The notes under the pieces were generated by a model. That model made no database searches. It saw only the letters and a program-made list of their open reading frames with translations, and had not been told where the DNA came from. Below, in pieces: positions 45,767 to 54,733 of a DNA stretch of 64,000 bases (positions are counted from its first letter, which is position 1; every line of letters starts with the position of its first letter). Origin of the DNA: JBALVT01 sp965262875 (GTDB lineage: Bacteria; Pseudomonadota; Gammaproteobacteria; Pseudomonadales; Halieaceae); contig OZ253569.1 in NCBI GenBank assembly GCA_965262875.1, forward strand, positions 2,418,001 through 2,482,000. Direction: 5' to 3'. The translations under genes and the position numbers were made by a program.

Positions 45767-46108
45767 TTAGAATGGTAAAAGCTTTTCCAAATCTACTTTT
45801 TTTCTGAAGATAATAAAGTGTACCATAAAAATAATAACAGAAATAACATTGATAAAAAACCAAAATGCTTTATCTAAATGAATCGGTATAATCGGATTAT
45901 AGATTAAAGCATTAATTAAGAATAAGGAAGACCATATTCCAACTCCACTTCTCTTGCATTCAAAAATAAATAACGCAATGCTTATCACACAAACGATCAC
46001 TCTTAATAATTGGTAATAACCATATGGCCAAGGGAAAACAGCTAGAGATAATATTCCAATAGGAACTAGCCAAACCCAGTAGTGATGGTTATTTTTATCA
46101 TTGCCCAT
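45767..46108 (-). CDS. Small four-helix membrane protein (DUF6804-like)
   Basis: 113 residues, mostly hydrophobic with about four membrane segments. The features LAVFPWPYGYYQLLRVIVC and ALIYNPIIPIHLDKAFWFFI are typical of small PYGYYQLLR / NPIxPIxL membrane proteins, which I recall as DUF6804. Function unknown. The base composition is much more AT-rich than the host genes, indicating transfer. Confidence 0.6.
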   Translation of the reverse strand: MGNDKNNHHYWVWLVPIGILSLAVFPWPYGYYQLLRVIVCVISIALFIFECKRSGVGIWSSLFLINALIYNPIIPIHLDKAFWFFINVISVIIFMVHFIIFRKKVDLEKLLPF

Positions 46109-46367
46109 GAAAGTTACCTCGCCACATAGTTACACTCTAGTTATACATATAAGGTATGTTAGTTCAATCTGCTAAGCAGATGATTCACAAATACAAGTTA
46201 AGAAACTTACAAGGTTCCTCTGAAAACGGTGAGTGTATATTTTACACAAATTTCATATATTTTTTACCTACTCTTTTAATAATACAGTGTAGATTATAGA
46301 CAGATCTATAAAATACTTATATATATTAATTTGAAATTTATATTATAAATTTGGATTTAGGTTTGTC

Positions 46368-46429
46368 ATGATAAAAAATTATTTTAAAATTTTACTTATT
46401 ATTGCCCCTCTACTTCTTAGTGTATTTTC
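46368..46429 (+). pseudogene. 5' stub of a signal-peptide protein, cut by ISL3
   Basis: ATG at 46368 begins MIKNYFKILLIIAPLLLSVF, a classical signal peptide, then runs into the ISL3 end at 46430. No continuation is visible beyond ISL3, where IS5 starts. The original protein cannot be identified. Confidence 0.5.
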
Positions 46430-47784
46430 GGCTCTTCTCCGCTTTGTTGAGTGATTCTAGGTTTTCAAATAGAACATAGATTGATTATCTGGGAGGGATG
46501 ATTGTCTAATTTTGAGTTTGAAGTACTCGGTATCCCTGATGCCCCTGGCGCGCTTACGGATCATTCCTATACTGACATTACCAGCCTCTATCCTGGCGCT
46601 TGTTAGCTTGTGTTTTGCATAATTGCAGATGCCGACACAATGTTTTCTGAGCGATTTTGCGAACTTTTTCAGATAGAGCATGTGTGACTGATCTGCTATC
46701 AAGCACCAACTTTCCAGTTGCTCTGCCATCCCCTCAAATGAAGTGGCACTCCACAGATACTGAAGCTGTTCTTTTAAAACGTAGAGCGCATTCAGGTTGC
46801 TATTGCTATCCAACAACGTTTGCAGCTTGTTACTTTGTTTCTCACTCAACTTATCCGCATTTTTGAGCAACAGATAATGCGTCCCCTTCATCAGTTTTTT
46901 ACCATTCGGATCGGCCTTCCTGAACTCAAGCCGGCGCTGATTATGGATAGCTTTGCTGTAATTTTTCATGACGTGAAAACGGTCAAACACAATGTCTGCC
47001 AACGGCAAGCACTCCCTGACAGCCTTTTGATAAGCAGGGCCCATATCCATAGCTACGGCCTTGATTTTACTGGATGTATCCGGGGAGAGATGTTTTAGAA
47101 ATCTTGCAAACACCTCGGCAGTTCGACCAGCTTCCACCCAGACCAGATGACCTCCGACCATATCGTAGACCACCGTCATATAGTCATGGCCTTTCGCCCT
47201 GGCAACTTCATCGACACCAATATATTCCAAGCCAGTCAACTGTGCAGGATCAAGCGCAGGGAGCGTTTCCATCAGGTATGCCTTGTCGATATTCTTTACT
47301 GTCTCCCATCGTATCCCCAAATGCCTGGAGACGGCCTGAATAGACATATGGCGGCATAATCCACTGATCAGTCGGCAAAACCGGTGGGTGAAACGGCACC
47401 CTTTATCGACAAAATCACACGCCTCAATGCGGCGCTCACCCTTGCTAATAAACACTTGGGCCAGTTCAATGTCGAGCACACATGGATACCCAAAAAGGGG
47501 GATATCCTTAACCTGCCGGCGAATATGCTGGTTGATAGTTCCCTTCTTGCCTGTGGTGGGGTCTATAGTGCTCCTGCGGGCGTCCCGGCTACAGTGAATA
47601 ACAATCTTGTCACCCTCTTCGTCCAGTTTAATTTCATTTACACGTTGCCCCGTGAGGTTTAAAATATTCCGTGAGATGTTGATGGTCATATACCTGCCCT
47701 ATGTAAAGTTGTCATAAACCAAACATATCAACAGGTTACTTGATGGTCAGCATCTTTTTTCACTCAACAAAGCGGAGAAGAGCC
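46430..47784 (-). mobile_element. ISL3-family element, copy 2
   Basis: 1,355 bp with the same perfect inverted repeats as copy 1 and only a few base differences. Left flank GTATTTTC; right flank GTATTTGT. The first six bases match, consistent with an 8-bp duplication whose right copy was cut after GTATTT by the IS5 insertion. Confidence 0.95.
46457..47689 (-). CDS. ISL3-family transposase
   Basis: 410 residues, differing from the protein at 9370-10602 by a single visible residue near the start (ISRNILN for ISRSILN). Same DDE motifs IGVDEVARAKGHDY and VAMDMGPAYQ. Intact. Confidence 0.95.
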   Translation of the reverse strand: MTINISRNILNLTGQRVNEIKLDEEGDKIVIHCSRDARRSTIDPTTGKKGTINQHIRRQVKDIPLFGYPCVLDIELAQVFISKGERRIEACDFVDKGCRFTHRFCRLISGLCRHMSIQAVSRHLGIRWETVKNIDKAYLMETLPALDPAQLTGLEYIGVDEVARAKGHDYMTVVYDMVGGHLVWVEAGRTAEVFARFLKHLSPDTSSKIKAVAMDMGPAYQKAVRECLPLADIVFDRFHVMKNYSKAIHNQRRLEFRKADPNGKKLMKGTHYLLLKNADKLSEKQSNKLQTLLDSNSNLNALYVLKEQLQYLWSATSFEGMAEQLESWCLIADQSHMLYLKKFAKSLRKHCVGICNYAKHKLTSARIEAGNVSIGMIRKRARGIRDTEYFKLKIRQSSLPDNQSMFYLKT

Positions 47785-47790
47785 GTATTT

Positions 47791-49224
47791 GTGAGATGAT
47801 TTCGACCAGTTTCAAGCCTATTTGGCACTTAATCCGGTCGAAACAAAGGTGGCTCTCGATGAAAGATTCTTCCCCCGATCACCATCAAATGAGTTTTATG
47901 GCTGCTGGGTTGATGGATCAACTCAATCCGAAACACCCTCTGTTACATCTTGCGCGAACCATACCCTGGGACTTTTTTGAATCGGAGTTCGCTCCCTTGT
48001 ATGCGGCAACTGGCAGGCCTGCCAAACCCGTACGCTTGATGGTGGGTTTATCTATTCTCAAGCATATGGAAAATGTCAGCGACGAGGTTATCGTGCAACA
48101 CTGGGTACAAAACCCGTATTACCAGGCATTTTGCGGGGAGGTTGAATTCCAGTGGTCATTCCCTTGTGACCCATCCGATCTGGTGTACTTCCGCAAGCGA
48201 GTCGGCGAAAAGGGATTTGAAAAAATATTGGCATCCTCTATCACCATTCATGGTGAGAAAGCGGTCGAAGAGGAAGTCTGTATTGACACCACAGTACAGG
48301 AAAAAAACATCACCTTTCCCACCGATGCAAAGTTGTACCGAAAGATTATTGTTCGTTGCCTGAAATTGGCCAGGAAAGAAGGGATAACACTTCGCCGCAG
48401 TTATGCCAAGGAAATTAAGCAAAGAAAACTGGAATGTCGTTTTGCGGGACATCCCAGGAACCGTGCCAAGGCCCGCAAAGCCGTTAAGCGGCTAAAGACC
48501 ATTGCCGGTCGTTTAGTGCGGGAATTGGAGCGTAAACTGCCACTCGACATTCTGGAAAAGCTGGCAGAGGACTTTGCACTATTCCATCGTGGACTGAACC
48601 AGAAGCGAGGGGATACGAACAAGCTGTACAGCTTGCACGAACCCCATGTCTACTGCATGAGTAAAGGCAAAGAGCATAAGCGCTATGAATTTGGCACCAA
48701 GGTTTCTATCACGACAACTCGGGATTCAAAAATCATTGTTGGTGCCATGGCCTTTGATACGAACAAATTTGATGGTCATACGCTGCCGGAGGTGCTGTTG
48801 CAATTGAAGCGGCTTAACAAACTGAAACCGGCCGTTGGCTTATGTGATCGGGGTTACAAAGGGAAGAAAAAGATCAATGACACGCGGATCATAATGCCCA
48901 GCACAGGTACTCGGGATACGGATAGTGCCTACCAGGTGCTGATGCGGAAACGTTTTAGAAAGCGGGCTGGCATAGAGCCGGTGATCGGCCACCTGAAGTC
49001 GGATCATCGATTGAACAAAAGTTATCTCAAAGGATTTGAAGGCGACCAGATTAACGTACTGATGGCTGCTGCTGCGTTTAACTTCAGGAAGTGGATGAGA
49101 TTGTTTTTATTGGCCCCGAAAACGGCTTCCTTATGGAGTCGTTTAACGCAGTTTATTATCAAGCCACGGCATTACGGCGATGCCGTGATGGCCAATTAGG
49201 CTTTTTCAGGGTCGACTAGCTAAC
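47791..49224 (+). mobile_element. IS5-family element
   Basis: Imperfect inverted ends: GTGAGATGATTTCGACC (47791) and, read inward from 49224, GTTAGCTAGTCGACC, both followed six bases later by AAGCCTAnTTGGC. Outer boundaries are approximate. It lies between ISL3 copy 2 and the acyl-CoA dehydrogenase gene, whose ATG is 17 bases beyond the end, so the native promoter of that gene has been displaced. Confidence 0.75.
47859..49199 (+). CDS. IS5-family transposase
   Basis: 446 residues from ATG 47859 (MKDSSPDHHQMSFMAAGLMD). N-terminal DUF772-like domain (FFESEFAPLY, AKPVRLMVGLSILKHMENVS), DDE core VCIDTTVQEKNITFPTD, GLCDRGYKGKKKIND and AGIEPVIGHLKSDHRLNKSY. Intact. Confidence 0.93.
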   Translation: MKDSSPDHHQMSFMAAGLMDQLNPKHPLLHLARTIPWDFFESEFAPLYAATGRPAKPVRLMVGLSILKHMENVSDEVIVQHWVQNPYYQAFCGEVEFQWSFPCDPSDLVYFRKRVGEKGFEKILASSITIHGEKAVEEEVCIDTTVQEKNITFPTDAKLYRKIIVRCLKLARKEGITLRRSYAKEIKQRKLECRFAGHPRNRAKARKAVKRLKTIAGRLVRELERKLPLDILEKLAEDFALFHRGLNQKRGDTNKLYSLHEPHVYCMSKGKEHKRYEFGTKVSITTTRDSKIIVGAMAFDTNKFDGHTLPEVLLQLKRLNKLKPAVGLCDRGYKGKKKINDTRIIMPSTGTRDTDSAYQVLMRKRFRKRAGIEPVIGHLKSDHRLNKSYLKGFEGDQINVLMAAAAFNFRKWMRLFLLAPKTASLWSRLTQFIIKPRHYGDAVMAN

Positions 49225-49240
49225 TAATCAGGAAGCCCTC

Positions 49241-50386
49241 ATGGATTTTTCATTTAGCGAAGACCAGATTGCAATCCGCGATCTCGCGCATCAAATTTTC
49301 ACCGATAGAACGACAGACGAGTTTATGTTGGCTTTCGACAAAACAGATCAAACCTATGACGAAGAGCTGTGGGCAACTCTGGCTGAACAGGGTCTGCTGG
49401 GTATTTCGATTCCCGAAGCTTTCGGCGGCACTGGCCTGGGCTTTAGCGAGTTGTGTCTTGTCCTGGAAGAACAGGGGCGTCGTATTTCCCCCCTGCCCTT
49501 GTATTCCAGCCTGGTGCTAGGGGCGTTGCCCATAGCGGAATTCGGCAATGATGCTCAAAAGGAAAAATACCTTTCGCCGATGACTAAGGGCGGAATCAAA
49601 CTAACCGCAGCTATCGCAGAGTTGGGGATATCGGATGCGGTAGCGGGCCAGGTTCGCGCAGCACAAAATGGTGGGCAGTGGATGCTCACAGGGTCGCTGG
49701 ATTGTGTTCCCGACAGCCCGGTAGCCGACGCGATTCTTATTCCCGTGCAGATCGATGGCGAGCAAACAGTTTTTATTGTGGATACCACTAACGCTGGTGT
49801 GAATATCGAGCCGCAAAGAACTTCTCTTGGAACCAACGAAGGCACGCTCACGCTGAACGGCGCGATTCTGCCGTCCGAAGCCATTCTTGGCCAACTGGGC
49901 CAGGGCACTGAAATTCTCGAATGGCTGGAACTGCGAGCAGAGACCGCCATCTGCGCTATGCAAGTCGGTGTCACAGAGGAAGCCTTGAAACGCACAGCGG
50001 AATTCACTTGTGAACGAAAGCAGTTTGGAGCGCCTATCGGTTCTTTTCAGGCGGTGGCGATGCAGGCTGCTGATGCGTTTATCGACGTAGAGGCCATGCG
50101 CTCCATTTATTGGTTGGCCCTGTACAAGTTAAGCAGCGGGCAGGACGCCCGGGCAGAAGTTCGCAGTGCCAAGTGGTATGCAGCGGATGCCGGGCACCGG
50201 ATTGTGTATCGCACCCAGCACTTACACGGTGGCATGGGAGTGGACTTGGAGTATTCAAGCCATCGGTTCTTTCTGTGGGCAAAACACCTTGGCATGATGC
50301 TGGGCGGCCGCAGCGTGCAAATAGCGAAGTTGGGTGCGCTGCTGGCAAGCGACGATACTGTGGGCACCGCAGCACTTGAAGTTTAG
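49241..50386 (+). CDS. Acyl-CoA dehydrogenase
   Basis: 381 residues, normal length. Starts MDFSFSEDQIAIRDLAHQIF; FAD/substrate segments include LGISIPEAFGGTGLGFSELC and AELGISD. The C-terminal helix bundle has ERKQFGAPIGSFQAVAMQAA and HLHGGMGVDLEYSSHRFFLW. It oxidises an acyl-CoA to the enoyl-CoA with FAD, passing electrons to ETF. The next gene, a CoA ligase, starts 77 bases later on the same strand. The pair plausibly activates and desaturates one substrate, such as a sterol side chain, but this cannot be read from sequence alone. Confidence 0.9.
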   Translation: MDFSFSEDQIAIRDLAHQIFTDRTTDEFMLAFDKTDQTYDEELWATLAEQGLLGISIPEAFGGTGLGFSELCLVLEEQGRRISPLPLYSSLVLGALPIAEFGNDAQKEKYLSPMTKGGIKLTAAIAELGISDAVAGQVRAAQNGGQWMLTGSLDCVPDSPVADAILIPVQIDGEQTVFIVDTTNAGVNIEPQRTSLGTNEGTLTLNGAILPSEAILGQLGQGTEILEWLELRAETAICAMQVGVTEEALKRTAEFTCERKQFGAPIGSFQAVAMQAADAFIDVEAMRSIYWLALYKLSSGQDARAEVRSAKWYAADAGHRIVYRTQHLHGGMGVDLEYSSHRFFLWAKHLGMMLGGRSVQIAKLGALLASDDTVGTAALEV

Positions 50387-50463
50387 CGTTTGCACTGGAA
50401 TTTCTCGACTATAATTAACCCATGTCAGCACCCCCAGGCGCTGCCTTGTATTTCGGAGGAACT

Positions 50464-52023
50464 ATGAAACACAACGTCGGCCTAACACTAAAAAAACGCG
50501 CCAATATCAGCGCCAAATCAGAGGCGTTTGTAGAATTCGAACGAGACAGACGGTTTACATTTACCCAACTAAATCAGCGGAGTAATCGAGTTGCGAATAC
50601 CCTAATAGCGAATGGGGTAGAGCCAGGCGACCGCGTCGCGACCCTTTTGAAGAACGGGATTGAATTTGTGGAGTCCTATTACGCCATCGCCAAGATCGGC
50701 GCGATAATGGTACCCGTGAACTGGCGGTTGGTCGCCAACGAAATCGCCTATATTTTAGAGGATTCCGGTGCTGAGACCCTAATTTCCGACGCAGATTTTG
50801 ACGCCGTTGTTGCGCAGTTACCTGACAACGAGAACGTCAAAGTCGAGCAATTTATGCGGGTGAATGCAATAAATTCCGAAGCTGATATCCCGGCGTATGC
50901 ACAAGATTACGATGCGCTAACAGCGGCCGCACCCGACGAAGAACCCGAGATAGGGGCCTACGATGACGAACTGCTGTTCATCATGTATACCTCCGGCACA
51001 ACAGGCCACCCCAAGGGCGTGATGCACAGCCATCGCAATGTCCTGTGGGCTGAACTCACCAGCATGACAACCTCAGACATGCGCGGCGAAGATCGCTTCC
51101 TGCTACCCATGCCAATGTTCCACGTTGGCTGCCTGGTTCCCGTATCACAATTGGTACACCGCGGCGGCACCGGAATTATAATGCGCGATATCGATATGAG
51201 CGTGATGTTTAAAGCCATAGAGCAAGAGAAAGTGACCACCACCATGTCGGTTCCCGCACTACTGCAATTTATGCTGGTCGCACCGGAGCGACAAACACAC
51301 GATATCTCCAGTATTCGCTGGATAGCGACCGGAGCCTCTCCTGTTCCCGTCTCGTTGTTAAAAGCTTACGAAGAGATTGGTATCTCCATCCATCAGGCCT
51401 ACGGTCTGACCGAGTCTTGTGGCCCGGGCACCCTGCTACTACCTGAAGATGCCGAAGCGAAAGCAGGCTCCTGCGGGAAACCGCAGATGCACACCGAGGC
51501 AAAAGTAGTCGACAGCAACGGAGTGGAAGTAAAGCCAGGCAGCGGCGAGGTAGGCGAACTAATCCTTGCGGGCCAGCATATGATGATCGGCTACTGGAAC
51601 AAGCCGGAAGCCACAGCAGAAACGCTGAAGGACGGATGGCTTCACACGGGTGATTTATGCACCGTTGACGAAGACGGCTTTATTACTATTTGCGATCGCA
51701 TGAAAGACATGATTATTTCCGGCGGCGAAAATATCTACCCGGCGGAACTAGAGAACGTACTGGCCGGATGCTCAGAAGTTAGCGAAGCGGCCGTGATTGG
51801 TGTTGAGTCCAAGAAGTGGGGAGAGACACCACTGGCGATTGTTGTGGCGGCACCTGGCACCACGCCGACACCAGAGTCACTAAAGGCTTACTGCAAGGAG
51901 AACCTGGCGGGGTACAAGGTTCCTCAGCTTTACGAATTGGTTGATGCTCTGCCCCGCAATGCGTCCGGGAAGTTGTTGAAGCCTATATTGAGGGAGCAGT
52001 TTCCGGGGCCTGCGCCGTTTTAG
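50464..52023 (+). CDS. Acyl-CoA synthetase (AMP-binding)
   Basis: 519 residues from ATG 50464, which has GGAGG 5 bases upstream; an upstream ATG at 50422 has no such site. ANL motifs: LFIMYTSGTTGHPKGVMHSH, QAYGLTESCGPG, GDLCTVDEDGFITICDRMKD and the C-terminal lysine in LPRNASGKLLKPIL. Probably co-transcribed with the acyl-CoA dehydrogenase. Immediately after its stop the sequence switches to a GNAT gene fragment on the other strand. Confidence 0.9.
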   Translation: MKHNVGLTLKKRANISAKSEAFVEFERDRRFTFTQLNQRSNRVANTLIANGVEPGDRVATLLKNGIEFVESYYAIAKIGAIMVPVNWRLVANEIAYILEDSGAETLISDADFDAVVAQLPDNENVKVEQFMRVNAINSEADIPAYAQDYDALTAAAPDEEPEIGAYDDELLFIMYTSGTTGHPKGVMHSHRNVLWAELTSMTTSDMRGEDRFLLPMPMFHVGCLVPVSQLVHRGGTGIIMRDIDMSVMFKAIEQEKVTTTMSVPALLQFMLVAPERQTHDISSIRWIATGASPVPVSLLKAYEEIGISIHQAYGLTESCGPGTLLLPEDAEAKAGSCGKPQMHTEAKVVDSNGVEVKPGSGEVGELILAGQHMMIGYWNKPEATAETLKDGWLHTGDLCTVDEDGFITICDRMKDMIISGGENIYPAELENVLAGCSEVSEAAVIGVESKKWGETPLAIVVAAPGTTPTPESLKAYCKENLAGYKVPQLYELVDALPRNASGKLLKPILREQFPGPAPF

Positions 52024-52024
52024 A

Positions 52025-52242
52025 TTTCCGCTGGTCTCATTATCAACTACGTTGAACAGATAATTATCCTTTGTTTCTACGCCCTCAGGTAAGAGCGCTT
52101 CATGCTCTTTTATTGACCTTTCTAGAGCATCAGATTCATCCCATCGACCAGAATCAACATTGTCTCTTGCATAGGCTTGTATCGCGATTTGAAGGTAGTC
52201 AGAAAATGCCTCCTCATTCATTGGCAACAGTGATACTTGCAT
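52025..52242 (-). pseudogene. GNAT acetyltransferase, N-terminal fragment
   Basis: From ATG 52242: MQVSLLPMNEEAFSDYLQIA, YARDNVDSGRWDESDALERS, EALLPEGVETKDNYLFNVVD. This is the N-terminal pattern of GNAT proteins with an AxxYAxDxVxxGxWxxxEALExSxKE segment. About 72 codons remain, then the frame enters the 3' end of the acyl-CoA synthetase. The acetyl-CoA-binding half is missing, so a rearrangement breakpoint lies at about 52024. Confidence 0.7.
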
Positions 52243-52363
52243 ACTTTCGTTATCCTCTATTGTCTCGTTGTTACGAACTCTCTTCATCCGCCTGCTCGGT
52301 GATTAATTGGTAGGCCATAGATAAAGCCGAGACCTGAAACACCACAACAAAGGTTGATACTAG

Positions 52364-53404
52364 GAGTCTGTCGGGTTTGACCCAAGCAGCGTAGGAATAA
52401 ATCTCGCCCACTTGAGTGCCAGACCCGAGTTTTTGTTTGATAAACCGTTCGCCCACAGGAATGATGGCAGTTTTCCAGGATAAAGCCCCCTTGGCCCTAC
52501 TTTCAGCCTCCCAAGGCGTACATGCGCTTCAGATTCCATGCCATACACACCAGATTCCATTCGCCTTGCGCCGCATCCAGTCCGCGAAGGTGAAATCGTC
52601 GAAAACCCATCACTTCTTTAACAATACCAAATACCGTTTCCACCGTGGATTTTCGTCTGGCATAGATTGCCTTACCCTCAGCGGTTCGCAATCGATGCGC
52701 CATCGCCGTCACGGCATCGGCATCCTGTGGGCAAGGGGCAGGTGTCCTGAATCGTTCATCCCAGGGAAGGTTGTGTCGCTCCCGATGATCCGGGATATAG
52801 GGTGTGATTTCCGCCTCTTCACAGTGAGCGACGTTATCAGCGCTGAAGTAACCTGCATCCGCTAATAAAGCCTCCGCCTGGCCCAGATGTGCTTCTGTTT
52901 CTTTCAGCCCCGTCAAGGTCGGCTCAATCTCCAGCTTGAACACGCCCATCACCTTGGCGACCACCAATATCTGTACAAACAGACCTTCCAGTTCCGGCAA
53001 AAAGCGTTTTCGGAAGGTGGCGATCGTGTCAGGGTCCGGGTGTGCGTCTCCGGTGATGAAGCGGAAGGCTACAGAGTCGTGGGTCGCTTGCTCCAGCTTG
53101 CGACTGGAGAATACCCCGGTCGCATAGCCGTAGAACAGCAGCGCCAATAACACGGCAGGGTGATAGGGCTGTTTCCCACCGCCGCCATAGCGTGTCACCA
53201 GTTCACTCAAATCAAGTTGATCCACAATATCGACCACGAAGCGTGCCAAGTGCTTCTCGGGCAGCCAGTCTTGCAAGGAAGGAGGCAGCAGGTACGGAGT
53301 ATCTCGATTGATCGGCTGAAACTTACCTGACATGGTGACTTTAATCTCTTCTTGCTACGATGGGCTTATTCTATATTAATGCTGTCGCTAAATCCGACAG
53401 ACTC
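52364..53404 (-). mobile_element. IS1182-family element, internally deleted
   Basis: Ends GAGTCTGTCGGGTTT (52364) and, inverted, GAGTCTGTCGGATTT (to 53404), flanked on both sides by the palindrome CTAG (52360-52363 and 53405-53408). 1,041 bp, well short of a usual IS1182 of about 1.6 kb. Confidence 0.88.
52503..53333 (-). pseudogene. IS1182 transposase with in-frame internal deletion
   Basis: 276 residues. N-terminal DUF772-like part (YGGGGKQPYHPAVLLALLFY, DPDTIATFRKRFL) is followed almost directly by the distal part (EALLADAGYFSADNVAHCEE, STVETVFGIVKEVMGFRRF). The middle of the catalytic domain, with the first DDE aspartate and the segment that normally follows the LKLG...DGTK region, is missing although the frame is preserved. 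It is likely inactive but mobilisable in trans. Confidence 0.8.
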
Positions 53405-54036
53405 CTAGACTCGCTAATAGAAAAGTATAGGGCATTGAATCGAGAATGACTGCCGGTATCGCTAGCATCAAAGGAAATATGACAACCACCAAGAACATAA
53501 GCAGTTGATGATTTTTCGTTAGCTCCCAGGACTGCTTGAAAGAAACCCCTTTATCCAAAGCGATACTAGGAAAAACTAAAGATAGCCTGCCAAAAATCCA
53601 GCAAGTAAGCGCGGGTGCTACGTAGAGACCTATTACTGGAATACTCGCTAGGGACATCATTGGAATCATTAAAACTGACAGGGCCAAAACATCTATCACA
53701 AAATACGTTTCACGCTCTGACCAGGAAGTGATTCCCCATTTGGATACTGAGCCTGGGCCAAGTAAAACAATTCTATGTGTTGTTATTGCAAATATGGCTT
53801 GTACGCCAATACTTAGCGCGTATAAAGAAAAATAAGCGTACTTGTTCATGTCTACCTGCATACTTGCATCAATTACAATGTAGGCAAGAAATGGAAGTAA
53901 TAAAGCGTTCGCGAGTTCACGCTTGCACTTTAGGACGTAAAAACATGCTCCTACAATGTAAGCGTCTCGGCATCTACCTCTAAGAATCTTAACCTGGTTC
54001 CTGCATCATCAATGTTTTTCACCCACGGAAAACACG

Positions 54037-54353
54037 ATGTCCAAAGTCACAGCAAAACAAAAATACTGGTCTGAACAACTTCTTAAAGCCGATGCTTTCG
54101 AAGGGTCATTGCCTCAGTACGCAAAAGCACAGAATATTCCCGTGCAAACCCTGTATCGATGGCGCAGTTATTTCAAACGCTCGTCAATTAACGAGACTAA
54201 ATCTAAACCGGTATTTACACAAGTCGTCAGGGCAGTGCTCCAGCGACAGATTCTTGTGTCAGACTGCAAATCGGTAATGCTCAATTGCATTTTACGCGGC
54301 TACCAGACCCACGATGCTTATCGGAATTTATCGCCGAGAGTCAGGCGTCATGA
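54037..54353 (+). pseudogene. tnpA: IS66 TnpA, frameshifted
   Basis: Starts MSKVTAKQKYWSEQLLKADA with the helix-turn-helix region IPVQTLYRWRSYFK. After KPVFTQVVR the homologous protein continues in another frame (APATDSCVRLQIGNAQLHF to FIAESQAS), ending at 54353 with ATGA overlap to tnpB. An indel near 54230 is responsible. Confidence 0.75.
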
Positions 54354-54709
54354 TGCGGCCCGACCCAGGATTACCAATGGTCTATTTGTGTGTTGAACCT
54401 GTCGATTTCCGAAAGGCCATCCAGGGGCTTTCGTTATTGGTCGAGCAGGCACTGGAGCTCAATCCGTTTGAAGCCACTTTGTTTGTCTTTATCAACCGTC
54501 GCCGCGATAAACTCAAAATTCTGTACTGGGAAAAGAACGGCTTCTGCCTCTGGTACAAGCGGTTGGAAAAGCAGCGTTTCAAATGGCCTGTCGATCATTC
54601 AGGCGCAACGATTACGCTCAACGGTGAACAACTGAACTGGCTTATCGATGGCTTCGATTTGTGGAAAAATCAACCGCACGATTCACTGCATTTTAGCTCG
54701 GTAGGCTAG
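54350..54709 (+). CDS. tnpB: IS66 Orf2 accessory protein TnpB
   Basis: 119 residues: VYLCVEPVDFRKAIQGLSLL, FVFINRRRDKLKILYWEKNG and LNGEQLNWLIDGFD, as in IS66 TnpB. The start at 54350 overlaps the tnpA stop; an upstream ATG at 54314 is possible but breaks the family pattern. Confidence 0.93.
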   Translation: MMRPDPGLPMVYLCVEPVDFRKAIQGLSLLVEQALELNPFEATLFVFINRRRDKLKILYWEKNGFCLWYKRLEKQRFKWPVDHSGATITLNGEQLNWLIDGFDLWKNQPHDSLHFSSVG

Positions 54710-54733
54710 CGTTGGTGCGGTATCATACGCATC

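Larger units (their letters stand above)
45181..46429. other. AT-rich foreign segment
   Basis: Strikingly AT-rich compared with both flanks. It holds one convincing ORF (45767-46108, minus) and the truncated start of another (46368). The stretches 45189-45766 and 46109-46367 have no recognisable gene; a 63-codon minus-strand ORF at 45339-45530 lacks any family feature. Bounded by IS66 and ISL3. Confidence 0.75.
52270..53957 (-). pseudogene. Multi-pass membrane protein gene, cut by IS1182 and IS66
   Basis: Reading the minus strand across the IS1182 element after removing it and one CTAG gives a continuous frame: LLLPFLAYIVIDASMQVDMN, YALSIGVQAIFAITTHRIVL, LALSVLMIPMMSLASIPVIG, MFLVVVIFPLMLAIPAVILD, FLLASLVSTFVVVFQVSALS and the stop at 52270. 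At least five hydrophobic segments. The frame stays open up to the IS66 end at 53957, so the true 5' end is lost. Function not recognised. The GNAT fragment lies downstream on the same strand. Confidence 0.7.
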
